DNA from: Bryobacteraceae bacterium
GTDB taxonomy: Bacteria; Acidobacteriota; Terriglobia; Bryobacterales; Bryobacteraceae
Assembly: GCA_947458745.1 (NCBI GenBank)
Contig: CANGYQ010000009.1
Coordinates: 103,302 to 167,301, forward strand
DNA length: 64,000 bases
Direction of reading: 5' to 3'
Below are positions 36,987 through 46,653 of the stretch, one piece after another; the stretch's first letter is position 1; each line of letters opens with the position of its first letter. The notes below the pieces were generated by a model, which saw only the letters and a program-made list of their open reading frames with translations, did no database searches and was not told the origin of the DNA. The translations under genes were made by a program, and so were the position numbers.

Positions 36987-38609
36987 TTACCGCGGCGCGA
37001 ACCAGGGCTGAATGGGAAAGGAGGCATTCACGATCAGGTCATCACCCGGCGCGGTTCGCAGCCGGACATGCAGTTCAGAACGGGCGGCATCGTGAAACCA
37101 GGAACCAGCCGCCAGTTGATCCAGCGAAGCCACCCGATTGAGCTCCTTGGCTCCCGCGACCACCCGCTGGGGCGCGATGGTGTGGTGGGACACAAACTGA
37201 TAGACGCGCCCAACGCGTTCTTCGATCTCTAGCCGCAGGTCATCCGCCACGGGCGCGGCATGGATCTGGGTGATCCCTTGCAGTTCCGGCTCCCAGAGAA
37301 AGTACTCCGCTCCCAACTGAGGGAAGTAGTGAAGTTCCATGATGGGGCCGCGCTGCAAGGGGAGGATGGTTCCGTTTTTGGCAAACCGCGGAAGCTGATG
37401 CGCAGCGGCGGTGATTTCAAGGCTGGTTCGTCCACGGTACATCCGGCCGCTATCCAGGTCTGTCCACTGGCCGGGCGGCAGGTAGACGCGGCGGCGGGTC
37501 TGATTGCCGGTTAGGGGTGCAATTAGCAGTTCGTCACCCAGCATGAATTGATCGGGATGCGCTGCCGACTCCGGGTCAAAGGGGAACTGCAGAGGCAAGG
37601 GATGAAGCACGGGATAGCCACGGTCGTTCATCTCCTGGAAGTAGGTCACCAGATGGGGTTCCAGCGAGGTCCGCAGGGCAAGCGCGGCGGGCTGAAGCTT
37701 CATGAATGGGGGCCGCAGGGCGATCGGCATGACGGCGGCCAGCATTTCCGCACGCTGGCGGGGAAGTCCCTCGGTGGCGGAGAACTCTGTGAGGTCGAAG
37801 GCGGGTAGCGGGAGGCCTGACAGGCTAAGGTGCAGAGCCACCCGCAAAGCTTCCGGCAAGCTCTGCGGTAGCGGGACGGCGGCTACCGGACGCCGGTCGG
37901 GAGAGAGAAAGCCGGCATGTTCGCGGAGCAGTTCGCCCGATGGCGGCTCAACCAGGCTGTATTGATCGAGCACTTCTTTCAGGTTGTTGCCCGCATGGAA
38001 GTAGAAGTCGATGCGGCGCGAATCCTGGGCGGTGACCCCAAAGGCCCCGGAGGCACTGGAAAAGTCGAACCGGTAGCGGCCCGAACGGGGAAAGCAGAGG
38101 CCATAGGACAGGCTGGAAAGCAGGAATGGGCGGTCCGTCTCGATCACTTGGCCGCGGGCATTCAATTCAGCATCCGCGCGCGGGCCCAGTCCGAAGAACC
38201 GCTCACTGGCGCTGGCCTGGAAGGGGAAGCGGGTGGAGGTAGCGTCCCGCAGTTCGTCCGCGTTCTGGCGCAATAGAGGAACACCTTTGGCGGAGGTGAC
38301 GGACAGCCGGAAAGGCCGCTTGGACAGCGACACGGTGAGAGAAGCGGACTTGATCTCCACCGACTCGCTGGTTTCGGTCACCCGCAGTGGCACGGGAGCG
38401 ACAGCGGCCGAGGGCCGGACGACCGGTGTGGCCAGCCAGTCCCGGCGGAACCGAAAACTGAGCGGGGAAATCCAGTCGATGGCCGCATGTCCATCACTCA
38501 GCTTGAAGCGAAAAGCGTCCCCATCGCGTTCGACGGCGGAGACGTCAGCAGCAAACAGCGGCGCCTGACAACAGCAGGCCGCCGCGACGATCAACAGCGG
38601 CCTGGTCAT
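36987..38609 (-). CDS. GH31-like secreted protein with shortened catalytic barrel
   Basis: The 540-residue product has a signal peptide (MTRPLLIVAAACCCQAPLFAA). The N-terminal beta-sandwich has FFGLGPRADAELNARGQ and FHAGNNLKEVLDQYSLVEPP, as in family 31 glycosidases. Sequence then jumps to what corresponds to the end of the barrel (LSLSGLPLPAFDLTEFS) and the C-terminal sheets (FMLGDELLIAPLTG, RRVYLPPGQWTDLDSG). About 250 residues that would hold the nucleophile (WxDMNE region) are missing, while the frame stays open. It is probably a non-catalytic, sugar-binding derivative. It overlaps the M24 peptidase gene by 4 bp. Confidence 0.75.
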   Translation of the reverse strand: MTRPLLIVAAACCCQAPLFAADVSAVERDGDAFRFKLSDGHAAIDWISPLSFRFRRDWLATPVVRPSAAVAPVPLRVTETSESVEIKSASLTVSLSKRPFRLSVTSAKGVPLLRQNADELRDATSTRFPFQASASERFFGLGPRADAELNARGQVIETDRPFLLSSLSYGLCFPRSGRYRFDFSSASGAFGVTAQDSRRIDFYFHAGNNLKEVLDQYSLVEPPSGELLREHAGFLSPDRRPVAAVPLPQSLPEALRVALHLSLSGLPLPAFDLTEFSATEGLPRQRAEMLAAVMPIALRPPFMKLQPAALALRTSLEPHLVTYFQEMNDRGYPVLHPLPLQFPFDPESAAHPDQFMLGDELLIAPLTGNQTRRRVYLPPGQWTDLDSGRMYRGRTSLEITAAAHQLPRFAKNGTILPLQRGPIMELHYFPQLGAEYFLWEPELQGITQIHAAPVADDLRLEIEERVGRVYQFVSHHTIAPQRVVAGAKELNRVASLDQLAAGSWFHDAARSELHVRLRTAPGDDLIVNASFPIQPWFAPR

Positions 38610-39793
38610 CCGCCAACAAGGACCAGATCACGTTGGATCTCGCCGGTGACCAGGGCCTCGCCAGCACCGATGTACATGTTGATCTCGGAACGGGCGCCGA
38701 ACTCGGGCAAGTAGATGCCAGGTTCGATGGAGAAGCAGGTATGGGGAATCACGCGCCGGTCATCGTGGGTCTCCAGATTGTCCATGTTGGCGCCGGTGCC
38801 GTGAACGTCTTCACCAATCGAGTGGCCGGTGCGATGGAAGAAATACGCCTCCAGACCCGCCGTCCGAATGAAGCCGCGAGCCGCGTCGTCCACTTCAAAC
38901 CCAAACAGCGGCGTCCCTGCCTTGATTGTCTGCTGCACGCGCTGAATGGCCGCATCCCGCGCTCCGGTGACGACGCCGAACACTTCTCGCATGCGATCCG
39001 GTGGCGTGGTGCCGCAGTAGCCCGTCCAGGTGATGTCGTAATAAACAGCGCCGGGCTGCTTTAGCTTGGCCCAAAGATCGATGAGCAGCAGGTCGCCGGG
39101 TTGAATCAGCCGCGACTGCTCCGGCGAAGGCTCATAGTGAGGATCGGAGGCGTGGTCGTTAACGGCCACGATGGGGCCGTGATCGGTGAACAGTCCCTCG
39201 CGGTCAAATGATTCGAGGATGAAGCGCTGGACATCAATCTCGCCCACGGGCTGGCGCTGTTTCAGCTTCTCGCCCGCGAAGGCAAAGGCCGCTTTGCGCA
39301 CAGCATCCACCCGCACCTGGGCGTCGCGATGCTGGCGGTATTGATCTGGGGTCCAGGTTGCTTCGAACACCTGCACCAGATCCGCCGAGCTTGCCACGTC
39401 CACTCCCAGCGAACGGATCAGTTCCACCGTGCCGGCATCGACCATGGCCACATACGGCACCGCACATTGCGGCGAATACTGCATGGCGACGCGCTTGGCT
39501 CCGCCGAGGCAATCCACCAAGGCGGCCCGTTGCGCCGGCCAGCCGGCGTAGGCCACCAGACGGCCGGGAAGCGGGTCCAGGACATGTGACTCAATGCGGT
39601 GCACAATGCGAACGGGCTCACCTTCAGCTGGGATGTAGTAGTACCAGCGGCGCGTCACATTTTGCGTGGGCTGAAAACGGAGTACCCGGTAGGCTAGCGG
39701 GTCCCGCTGGTGATGATCAAAAAAAAGCCAGCCGTCCAGCCCCTGTTCGCGGAGCGCAGCCTGCATCGCCTTCAATCTTACAGTTTGTTCCAT
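38606..39793 (-). CDS. M24-family Xaa-Pro aminopeptidase-like metallopeptidase
   Basis: A 395-residue pita-bread-fold peptidase without a signal peptide. Metal ligands are visible in LLLIDLWAKLK and VYYDITWTGYCG (two Asp), HRTGHSIGEDVHG (His), SIEPGIYLPEFG and SEINMYIG (two Glu). An N-terminal creatinase-like domain precedes them (residues about 1-150). It would remove residues next to proline from peptides. Its start overlaps the Wzt-type ATPase gene by 16 bp and its end overlaps the GH31-like gene, so these three genes share a transcript. Confidence 0.88.
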   Translation of the reverse strand: MEQTVRLKAMQAALREQGLDGWLFFDHHQRDPLAYRVLRFQPTQNVTRRWYYYIPAEGEPVRIVHRIESHVLDPLPGRLVAYAGWPAQRAALVDCLGGAKRVAMQYSPQCAVPYVAMVDAGTVELIRSLGVDVASSADLVQVFEATWTPDQYRQHRDAQVRVDAVRKAAFAFAGEKLKQRQPVGEIDVQRFILESFDREGLFTDHGPIVAVNDHASDPHYEPSPEQSRLIQPGDLLLIDLWAKLKQPGAVYYDITWTGYCGTTPPDRMREVFGVVTGARDAAIQRVQQTIKAGTPLFGFEVDDAARGFIRTAGLEAYFFHRTGHSIGEDVHGTGANMDNLETHDDRRVIPHTCFSIEPGIYLPEFGARSEINMYIGAGEALVTGEIQRDLVLVGG

Positions 39794-40953
39794 GCCACCT
39801 TCGCTTCCAGATTAGCGACTCCCGCGAGATCACGGGCATCGATCACCGAGAATGACAGGATATCGTCTCGCCAATCCTGGCTGAGTCCATCGGGATGCTG
39901 GGTGGCTACCGTGACGCTGTATTCCTGGCGTGTCAGCGCGCAGGCAAAGGCGAACCGGATCGTCAAGCGATCACCGGCTTCCACGGGCCCGATCGGCATA
40001 CCCTCCACTTTCGAGTTGGTGCCGTAGACATCCATGCCCAGGCGGTTCCGAATCAGCAGACCGGCCACCAAACTGTCGCAAGCGCGTTGGACTCGGACGG
40101 TGATCTCCATCACCAGCGGATCCCCGGTGCGGGCAAGGGCGGTCTCGTTTCCGGCCTGGTCCAATAGCCGAACCTGCTCAATCAGACTGACCCCATCGCC
40201 ATGGCGCGACCCCTGGCTATCTTGCCGGTGATCGCCGGCCAGCGCCAAGCCCACGTAACGGTTGACAACGTCGTGAGGTGAGCCCAGCATGTCGACCGAA
40301 CCCTCAATCAACAACGCCGCCTGATCCGCCAGACGCTTCACCAGCCCCAGATCGTGAGAGACGAAAAAGATCGTCTTGCCGCGCTGCTTGAACTCTTCAA
40401 ACTTGCGCATACAGCGGTTGGCAAAACGCACATCACCCACCGCCAAGGCCTCATCGACGATCAGAATATCCGGGTCCACATGGACGGCAGAGGCAAAGGC
40501 GAGGCGGACGTACATGCCGCTGGAGTATTCCTTCACCGGCCGGTCGAGAAATGAGCCGATGTCGGCAAAGGCGGCGATCTCGGGCAGCCGCTGGTCGGTC
40601 TCACGGCGCGAAAAGCCCATCAACTCACTGGTGAGATAGACATTTTCACGGCCCGTAAATTCAGGGCTGAAGCCCGCCCCTAGCTCAAGCAGCGCGGCCA
40701 CGCGGCCTTCGCGTCGGATCGTTCCGGAGGTGGGTTCGAGAATACCGGCGATGATCTGCAACAACGTGCTTTTGCCGGACCCGTTGGGCCCAATTAGCGC
40801 AAACGTTTGGCCGGGTTCAATCTGGAGCGTGATATCACGGAGAGCCTGAAAGTCTTGGTGGAGGTTGGGAGAAAACGGGAACGATTCCAGCAACCGGTCC
40901 GAGGGACGGCGGTAGAGGGGAAAGGTTTTCGAGACCTGATCGAGAGCAACCAC
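39778..40953 (-). CDS. ABC transporter ATP-binding protein of the Wzt (polysaccharide export) type
   Basis: The 391-residue ATPase has Walker A GPNGSGKST, the LSGGQ-equivalent EYSSGMYVRLAFA, Walker B DILIVDEALAVGD and a switch histidine in FFVSHDLGLV. The phrase ALLELGAGFSPEFTGRENVYL is typical of TagH/Wzt-type polysaccharide exporters. A C-terminal beta domain (about 245-391) corresponds to the Wzt domain that recognises the terminal group of the glycan. The permease partner is not in the window. It lies 50 bp after the phage tail gene on the same strand. Confidence 0.88.
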   Translation of the reverse strand: MVALDQVSKTFPLYRRPSDRLLESFPFSPNLHQDFQALRDITLQIEPGQTFALIGPNGSGKSTLLQIIAGILEPTSGTIRREGRVAALLELGAGFSPEFTGRENVYLTSELMGFSRRETDQRLPEIAAFADIGSFLDRPVKEYSSGMYVRLAFASAVHVDPDILIVDEALAVGDVRFANRCMRKFEEFKQRGKTIFFVSHDLGLVKRLADQAALLIEGSVDMLGSPHDVVNRYVGLALAGDHRQDSQGSRHGDGVSLIEQVRLLDQAGNETALARTGDPLVMEITVRVQRACDSLVAGLLIRNRLGMDVYGTNSKVEGMPIGPVEAGDRLTIRFAFACALTRQEYSVTVATQHPDGLSQDWRDDILSFSVIDARDLAGVANLEAKVAWNKL

Positions 40954-41003
40954 GCAAGAACGACTGTATCGCTCCCGCGTGGCTGCGCGCGAGTCAGGGG
41001 GAA

Positions 41004-44000
41004 TTAGAGCCGGAGGGTAACGGTCAGGTCGCGGCCCGGCGATCCGCTGCCGGATGGCGGCACCGAGATGATATCGAGCCCCAACTGCGTCATCTCGGCC
41101 AGCGGTGGCAAACTGAAGCCATCCACGACATTGGAGATCTTGGCCCCCGCCGGGATGGTGAGGTCACACAGCGTTTGGCCGTTGCGCCGCAAGCGCACAA
41201 CCGCCGGTTGTCCCATCGGCGCCTCCCGCACGACCGCGAAGATGTCCCTGACGGCTCGGCCTTCACTGACGACAACGGGCGTTACCGCGGAAGACTGGAC
41301 GGCCAAGTAGCCATCCACCTGCAGAGCTAACTGGCCCCCGGTTAGGGTCCGGAGTCCTTGGTCCACATTGAACGTGAATCCTCGGCGGGAGACTGGGCTG
41401 TCCCCGCGTGAGTTCGTAACCACCATGTCGGCCGCGGCGATTCGCGCGTTCGGCAGGTAGATCGAGTACGAGAAACTCCCACTGGCCGGACTGCCGAAGA
41501 AGTCCCGGCCAAATGGGATTACGACGACGTGCCGCTTCAGGTGATACACAGCCGCCGCGGAAGAATGGGGCGCGGCGGTGGTTTGTGAAACCGCGCGAGT
41601 GACGCGATAAGCGTTGCTCAACAGTTCCTCCACCCGCATCACTTCACCATCCACCTGGATCAACGACCCCGGGGCCGCAACGCCCGGGCGGTTCAGTGGA
41701 ACCTGATTGCTTCCCCCAGTCATTCCGGCACCCAGTGCGAAGAGGCTGGGGCTAGCCAACTCATCCCAAAAGTGAAGCGTCAGCGTAGCCGCCGTCACCG
41801 AGCGAGTGTTGGTCAGGTCAGCGAACCCCACACTCAGCACGTCAACACTGCCCGTGCCCATCGTGGAGAGGCCAAAGAAAGGCTCCGGTGCCACCTCGAG
41901 ATCCTGCCCATTACCGGCGCTGCCTCCAATCAACCAACGCGTCAACGGAGCCAGCGCAGGCTCGCTCTCCTCATCCCGGACGTTCGCCGAACGGCCCGTG
42001 ATCTCTACGGTGGCGTGCTGCCGGTTTGGCACATCGAACACCGCCCGGTCAGAGCGCGTCGTTGCGCCGAACCGCCAAGCGGCTTCCGCCACCGTCATCT
42101 TGCTGGTCGCATCCGGAACGATGGTCCAGGGCAGGTTGACCGCGAAGGTCGTGCCATCATTGGCGATCACCACGCGCTCCTGACCCGCTCCCTTCCCATC
42201 GCTAATGCGCACGACGGCACCGCGGAACTCATTCGTCAGCAGCGCGAGTGCCGCATTGCCGGCCGTCGTGGGCGTAGCCACCGTCACTTGTGTTTCAGGC
42301 ACCAGTTCCAGCCGCCAGTAGAAGTTGGCGTGGTCATAGCTTTCGTCAGGAGCCGGAAGCAACTGTGTAGCCAGACCTGGATCGACGAACTGCGCTGCCG
42401 GCGGTACCCCGGCGGCGATCCGCTGCAACTGCTGCGGACTCGGCCCCCGATACACATGAAAACTCGTAGTCTGCGGGTCGAAGCTCAAGCCCTTCAGCGT
42501 AACGCTGGCCGTGCTGGAGTTGGCTGGTATGCTTGCATGGACCACAAACGATAGATCGCTTTCGCGGCCATCCGCATCCACTCCCGCCACCGCATAGTAG
42601 AGCGATTGCGGCCCCGCCCACTGCCCGCCGGTCTCATCCACCAGCGTCGTCAAGCTAATGATCGGAATCGACGCACGGCCGGACAGCACCGCCGCCGGAG
42701 GAGCAAACCCCACCGTCAGCGTGACTGCCGCAGATCCGTCAGTCCCAGCGTTGGCAGATTCTGCAATGCTGAACTGAGATCGGCCAATACTGTCGACCAG
42801 CTTTCCCACCACTGGACGAGGAACGCCCGTGGTGGCGGCCCGGCGACGCCTGCGGCCCAACGTACTGGAAGCAGATGCCGAATACCAGGCTTCATCATGG
42901 ATCTGCGCGGTGATCGTTGCCCGGGCAAAGTTCAGCCCTGGCGCAATTCGCTGCACGCGGAAAAGCTGCCGGTCCAAGCCTTCTTTCAGGTAGGTCAACG
43001 TGATCAGGTCACCCGGACGGAGGCTCAAGCCCCGCATGCTGGTTTCAAACTGGACATACGTGTTGCCGTTGGTGGACCGGTTCAATTGCAGCCGGGCGAT
43101 TCGTAGCGCCTGGTTGATGTTCGGGATCCCTTCTGCGCTCAATGTCGCCGCCACTTCCTGGCCAGCCCGGATAACATCGTCCGGATCGATCAACGAGACA
43201 CTGTCCTGCTGATAGTCGTTGAAGGCATCTTGAAACTCGATGCTGATCCTGTTGGGCGAGTCCGCCGTGCTGCGCGAGTAGAGGTGAATTGCCGGGTCGC
43301 CATTATCCCGGCGAAGAATCCCCGAAAGGCCATAGCTGCCATCGCCAAATTCGTAGGCTGGCCAGCCGCTGCCCATCGGACCGGTGGCGTTCGTGCCCAG
43401 CGGAGCCAGTGGCTGCTGCTTAGCAAGACCCGCTTCGACTCGGAGATGCAGCTTCCCTTCCGCACCGTAGGTCAAATACAGTGCGGAGGACGCCCGGATG
43501 CCACGCACCACATCAGCCGCACTGCGGCGCCGTCGAAGCACCAGATTGCATTCATAGCGCTTGATGTTCTGAGGATTGCCGTTCAGGTCTGTCGATACCA
43601 GCGCTTCATCGCAGTAAGCCGCCGCCCGGCCGAAGCTGGCCAGATCAAGCTCGTCATGCTCCCAACCACACCGGCGAAGTATGTCCAGCAAGACCCATGC
43701 CGGATTACTCGAGAACGCCTCGCCGGCATAGTTCCCGGCTGTATCAAAAGTAGAAACTATCAAGCCTCGCAGCAGGACTTCCACCTTGGGCAGTGATCGG
43801 CCATCATTGATGCGATTCGGCACCACCACCGACAAGTACGCCATCGAACCATAGGGGTCGCCCAGCGGCTGGCCCGAATCGGTTGCATAGTCGGCATTGA
43901 ACACCCCGGTGCGGTTGCCTTTGCTCACCAGGTTGAACCACCCCGTGCCGGTCATGTTCGCGCCGGCCTGGCCCGCTGGGATCTCAAACCCGTTCACCAC

Positions 44001-44918
44001 CACCTTCAGTACGTCCGCAATCTCACCCATTCCCAGCAGCACTTCCATCCGCGTCAAATTGCCATCATTGGAGGCAAACACCACCGGTGGCTGATAGAAC
44101 GCCGTCCCATAGACCATCGGCACGAAGTCGTTGTAGCGGCCTTGATTCTCTGCCGGGACCGAGATATGCCGTCCACTCTCGCCATGGCTCCGCACCAGTG
44201 TGCTGGCCGGAACAAACTCCTGCCCGCCAAACCGTCGCGTGATCCGCCCTTGATTGTCCTGCCGGAACATGCCACGTTCCTCACACTGCGTGCGCGTGTA
44301 GTCGCAGCTAGTGAACGGTGTGTTCCCCACCATCGTTCCGCTGCCGCCGGGTTGATCCGGAGAATACCCGCAGCGGAAGAAAGGAGAGTACGCACCCCGG
44401 TCGAGTCCACTGACGGCTTCCTGGCGCTCTGCCGCCGTGCGCGGAAACATCCACGGGCATCGACGTTGAATGCGGACCGACGGCAACAGCATCCGGCTCA
44501 GGTTCAGTCTGCTGGTGAACGACACCCGGAATCGCGCTTCGCTGCACTCTTCAGGAGGATTCGCCGTACCTCGGAAGAGAACCATCGGTGAGGTTGTCGC
44601 AACATCCGCCTTCAAGTCGTAAAAGACAAAACTGACGGTCAGCCGGGCCCCCTTGATGCCTCCATTGCGCTCAATCTGCGAGAAATGAGAGTCCGCATTG
44701 GCCAATGTCAAAGCAATCCTGGAGAACCCCTCTGCGCCGTCCTCGCCGCCGCCCACCTCAAACAGGTTGTGGCCCAGCACCAGAGCATCGTGGTCCCTGC
44801 CACCAACCCTCACGCGGTGCGTTGCCCAGCGTTCCACGGAGCCGCTGGCCAAGCGGCACTCGAACAGTAGGATCGGTGTGTCAGGCGCTGCCTGTTCTTT
44901 AATCGTGTAGATACTCAT
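41004..44918 (-). CDS. Phage tail tip/host-specificity protein (fused hub)
   Basis: The 1304-residue last gene of the module. The N-terminal 400 residues contain the cysteine-bearing segments CDYTRTQCEERGMFR and RRFGGQEF, resembling BR0599/DUF2163-type tail proteins. Residues about 400-700 resemble the Phage-tail_3 hub (SIEFQDAFNDYQQDS, LSLRPGDLITLTYLKEG). Fibronectin-like and beta-rich repeats follow to the C-terminus. In gene transfer agents the hub proteins are separate, so this would be a fusion. Its ATG immediately follows the stop of the 264-residue tail gene. Receptor binding is expected but not shown. Confidence 0.75.
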   Translation of the reverse strand: MSIYTIKEQAAPDTPILLFECRLASGSVERWATHRVRVGGRDHDALVLGHNLFEVGGGEDGAEGFSRIALTLANADSHFSQIERNGGIKGARLTVSFVFYDLKADVATTSPMVLFRGTANPPEECSEARFRVSFTSRLNLSRMLLPSVRIQRRCPWMFPRTAAERQEAVSGLDRGAYSPFFRCGYSPDQPGGSGTMVGNTPFTSCDYTRTQCEERGMFRQDNQGRITRRFGGQEFVPASTLVRSHGESGRHISVPAENQGRYNDFVPMVYGTAFYQPPVVFASNDGNLTRMEVLLGMGEIADVLKVVVNGFEIPAGQAGANMTGTGWFNLVSKGNRTGVFNADYATDSGQPLGDPYGSMAYLSVVVPNRINDGRSLPKVEVLLRGLIVSTFDTAGNYAGEAFSSNPAWVLLDILRRCGWEHDELDLASFGRAAAYCDEALVSTDLNGNPQNIKRYECNLVLRRRRSAADVVRGIRASSALYLTYGAEGKLHLRVEAGLAKQQPLAPLGTNATGPMGSGWPAYEFGDGSYGLSGILRRDNGDPAIHLYSRSTADSPNRISIEFQDAFNDYQQDSVSLIDPDDVIRAGQEVAATLSAEGIPNINQALRIARLQLNRSTNGNTYVQFETSMRGLSLRPGDLITLTYLKEGLDRQLFRVQRIAPGLNFARATITAQIHDEAWYSASASSTLGRRRRRAATTGVPRPVVGKLVDSIGRSQFSIAESANAGTDGSAAVTLTVGFAPPAAVLSGRASIPIISLTTLVDETGGQWAGPQSLYYAVAGVDADGRESDLSFVVHASIPANSSTASVTLKGLSFDPQTTSFHVYRGPSPQQLQRIAAGVPPAAQFVDPGLATQLLPAPDESYDHANFYWRLELVPETQVTVATPTTAGNAALALLTNEFRGAVVRISDGKGAGQERVVIANDGTTFAVNLPWTIVPDATSKMTVAEAAWRFGATTRSDRAVFDVPNRQHATVEITGRSANVRDEESEPALAPLTRWLIGGSAGNGQDLEVAPEPFFGLSTMGTGSVDVLSVGFADLTNTRSVTAATLTLHFWDELASPSLFALGAGMTGGSNQVPLNRPGVAAPGSLIQVDGEVMRVEELLSNAYRVTRAVSQTTAAPHSSAAAVYHLKRHVVVIPFGRDFFGSPASGSFSYSIYLPNARIAAADMVVTNSRGDSPVSRRGFTFNVDQGLRTLTGGQLALQVDGYLAVQSSAVTPVVVSEGRAVRDIFAVVREAPMGQPAVVRLRRNGQTLCDLTIPAGAKISNVVDGFSLPPLAEMTQLGLDIISVPPSGSGSPGRDLTVTLRL

Positions 44919-45713
44919 TTAGACGCCTCGCCGCGCCACCATCGGCACAACCACCCGTACGCGGTCCAATGCCGTCATCATGGGCCTCAATTCATCGGTG
45001 TCAAACCGGGCAGTGAGGTACAACCCGCTCGTCGCGGACGTTCTCTTGTAGCCGGACTCGGCTGGCTGCGCCTCTAACTGCGCCCCAAAGATCTCCACCG
45101 CGCCGCCCGCCGGAATGGCGACTCCGAACTGAGTTGTCTCTGGACCACTCGCCGTCGTCCCCGAAACCACCACTCGTTTCCAGTTGCTACTAGTCGCCAT
45201 GACCAACGCTCTGCTAACGGAACCGCAGCGCCGAACCAGGTCGATCGTGCCGGCCGTCGCACTCCGAACCCAGACGCTGAAAACCGTGTAATACCAACCC
45301 GGCAACTGGACGGTCTGGATCAGTTCGCCCGCCACCGCATTAGGCGCCACTAGCCGTGTACCACTGGTTCCCTGCAGTGGACCCACTCCACCACCCTGTA
45401 AAGTAACGCCTGCCTTCAGCCAATCCGGCCGCGAGAAATCCTCGCTCCACGCCAACAGGTTACTCGCCGGGTCGGGGAACACAAACTCTCCCAGCCGACC
45501 TTCACATTCGTCGAACAACTGCCGGAGGGCCGCCCACTCAGACGGAAGCAGTTCCTGATACGTACACACCCAGCGAGCCAACCGCTCGGAGTCATCACTC
45601 CACTGGACCCGCCGTCCGTCACCCATCTCGTTCTCTACCGTCCGGGCTACGCTCGTTGACACGACGGGAAACTGCACCGTCGCCCCCGTCACTAGTTGCG
45701 GATAGAACTTCAT
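44919..45713 (-). CDS. DUF2460-like tail protein with inserted carbohydrate-binding-like domain
   Basis: A 264-residue protein. Residues 1-80 (LARWVCTYQELLPSEWAALR, GRLGEFVFPDP) look like the small DUF2460-type distal tail protein. The middle (about 85-215, SNLLAWSEDFSRPDW) is the jelly-roll module common in phage receptor-binding proteins. The last 45 residues (RFDTDELRPMMTALDRVRV) finish the first domain. It overlaps the next gene by 4 bp and seems to be a paralogue of the 119-residue neighbour. Confidence 0.65.
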   Translation of the reverse strand: MKFYPQLVTGATVQFPVVSTSVARTVENEMGDGRRVQWSDDSERLARWVCTYQELLPSEWAALRQLFDECEGRLGEFVFPDPASNLLAWSEDFSRPDWLKAGVTLQGGGVGPLQGTSGTRLVAPNAVAGELIQTVQLPGWYYTVFSVWVRSATAGTIDLVRRCGSVSRALVMATSSNWKRVVVSGTTASGPETTQFGVAIPAGGAVEIFGAQLEAQPAESGYKRTSATSGLYLTARFDTDELRPMMTALDRVRVVVPMVARRGV

Positions 45714-46069
45714 GACACCAACCGCCGGATTCTCAACGTCGTCATCCCCCGCATCTCCGCGTCTAATTGAAACGCCGCCGCATCGCTCGCAAACTGACAG
45801 TTCGGATAGTCAGTTCCATCCCAGGGATCATGAAACGTGAAGATCCCCACCTTGCCCGCCATCGCCACCCAGAACTCCCTCAGCTGATGAATCTCACCCT
45901 CATCGAGTAACTGCAGCTCAACAGTCCACTCCTGAATCGGCCGCCCCCGTTGGCGAAACCGCTGCTCGCTTCCATCAACGAATCGCAACACCTCTGTGGA
46001 GTAGCGATGGGTGCGCTCAAACGGGTACTGCGTCACTGCCTCCGTGCGTAGCTTGGGAAAAGTGTCCAT
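45710..46069 (-). CDS. Small DUF2460-like distal tail protein
   Basis: A 119-residue protein (FRQRGRPIQEWTVELQLL, EIHQLREFWVAMAGKVGIFTF, HDPWDGTDYPN). The pattern of a trailing 'F-x-DP' after a helix is shared with the neighbouring 264-residue protein. Such proteins cap the tail tube and join it to the tip. Overlap with the next gene is 4 bp and with the tape measure gene 2 bp are left between, so these tail genes are translated as a chain. Confidence 0.65.
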   Translation of the reverse strand: MDTFPKLRTEAVTQYPFERTHRYSTEVLRFVDGSEQRFRQRGRPIQEWTVELQLLDEGEIHQLREFWVAMAGKVGIFTFHDPWDGTDYPNCQFASDAAAFQLDAEMRGMTTLRIRRLVS

Positions 46070-46071
46070 GG

Positions 46072-46653
46072 CTAGTACTCCGCCACGACGTCATTGATTG
46101 GATGTGACTGCAACATCGCTTCCTTCACGGCATTGGCAATGTCGTCTCGCCGGTCCATGATGGACCGGCTGTCCAGTGCTTGGATCTGGATGGTCACGTT
46201 CTGTGTGAGCCCCGAAGGCCCTGCGGGCGTCGCACTTACTTCGCGCCTCGGCATTCCGGACTGGTCATAGTCATACCGGCTCAACTGTCCACCCGGGCCG
46301 GGCCCCACCGCCGCTTGCAGGTTCAACTTCATCGGGCGCGCGTACACCGGTAGTTCCGGATCCGCCGCACCGCCGCCGCGCCCCACCAACCTCGCCAGCC
46401 CGGAGATCAATGGACTCAAGAAGAGTCCAGCACCAAACGTCGAGGCGACCGTTCTCGCCGTGTTGGCCGCGCCCGACGCTCCCTTGGAGTCAGTGTTCTT
46501 CCCCAGAGCATCCGTGTTGTCTCGCAACGACAACAACTGCTGGGCGTTCAGCGCGGCCAGTTGCTCCAATTGCAGCCGGATCAGGCCTAGGTTCTCCGGT
46601 ACGCCGGCCCCGGCGATCATCAGTAGCTCGCCTTGCAAATCAACGTTCGGCAT
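46072..46653 (-). CDS. Very short tape-measure-like protein
   Basis: The 193-residue protein sits directly after the tail chaperone, where tape measure proteins are encoded. It has an N-terminal helix (LIRLQLEQLAALNAQQLLSL), a small hydrophobic segment (TFGAGLFLSPLISGLARLVG) and the C-terminal stretch IQALDSRSIMDRRDDIANAV. That stretch resembles the C-terminus of tape measure proteins. At roughly 1.5 angstrom of tail per residue the tail would be only about 30 nm. The assignment is from position and this C-terminal motif. Confidence 0.6.
   Translation of the reverse strand: MPNVDLQGELLMIAGAGVPENLGLIRLQLEQLAALNAQQLLSLRDNTDALGKNTDSKGASGAANTARTVASTFGAGLFLSPLISGLARLVGRGGGAADPELPVYARPMKLNLQAAVGPGPGGQLSRYDYDQSGMPRREVSATPAGPSGLTQNVTIQIQALDSRSIMDRRDDIANAVKEAMLQSHPINDVVAEY

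Noticed and set aside
40954..41003. Attachment site at the left edge of the phage module
   Set aside because: No matching direct repeat was seen near 55379-55566 and no tRNA or integrase is adjacent.
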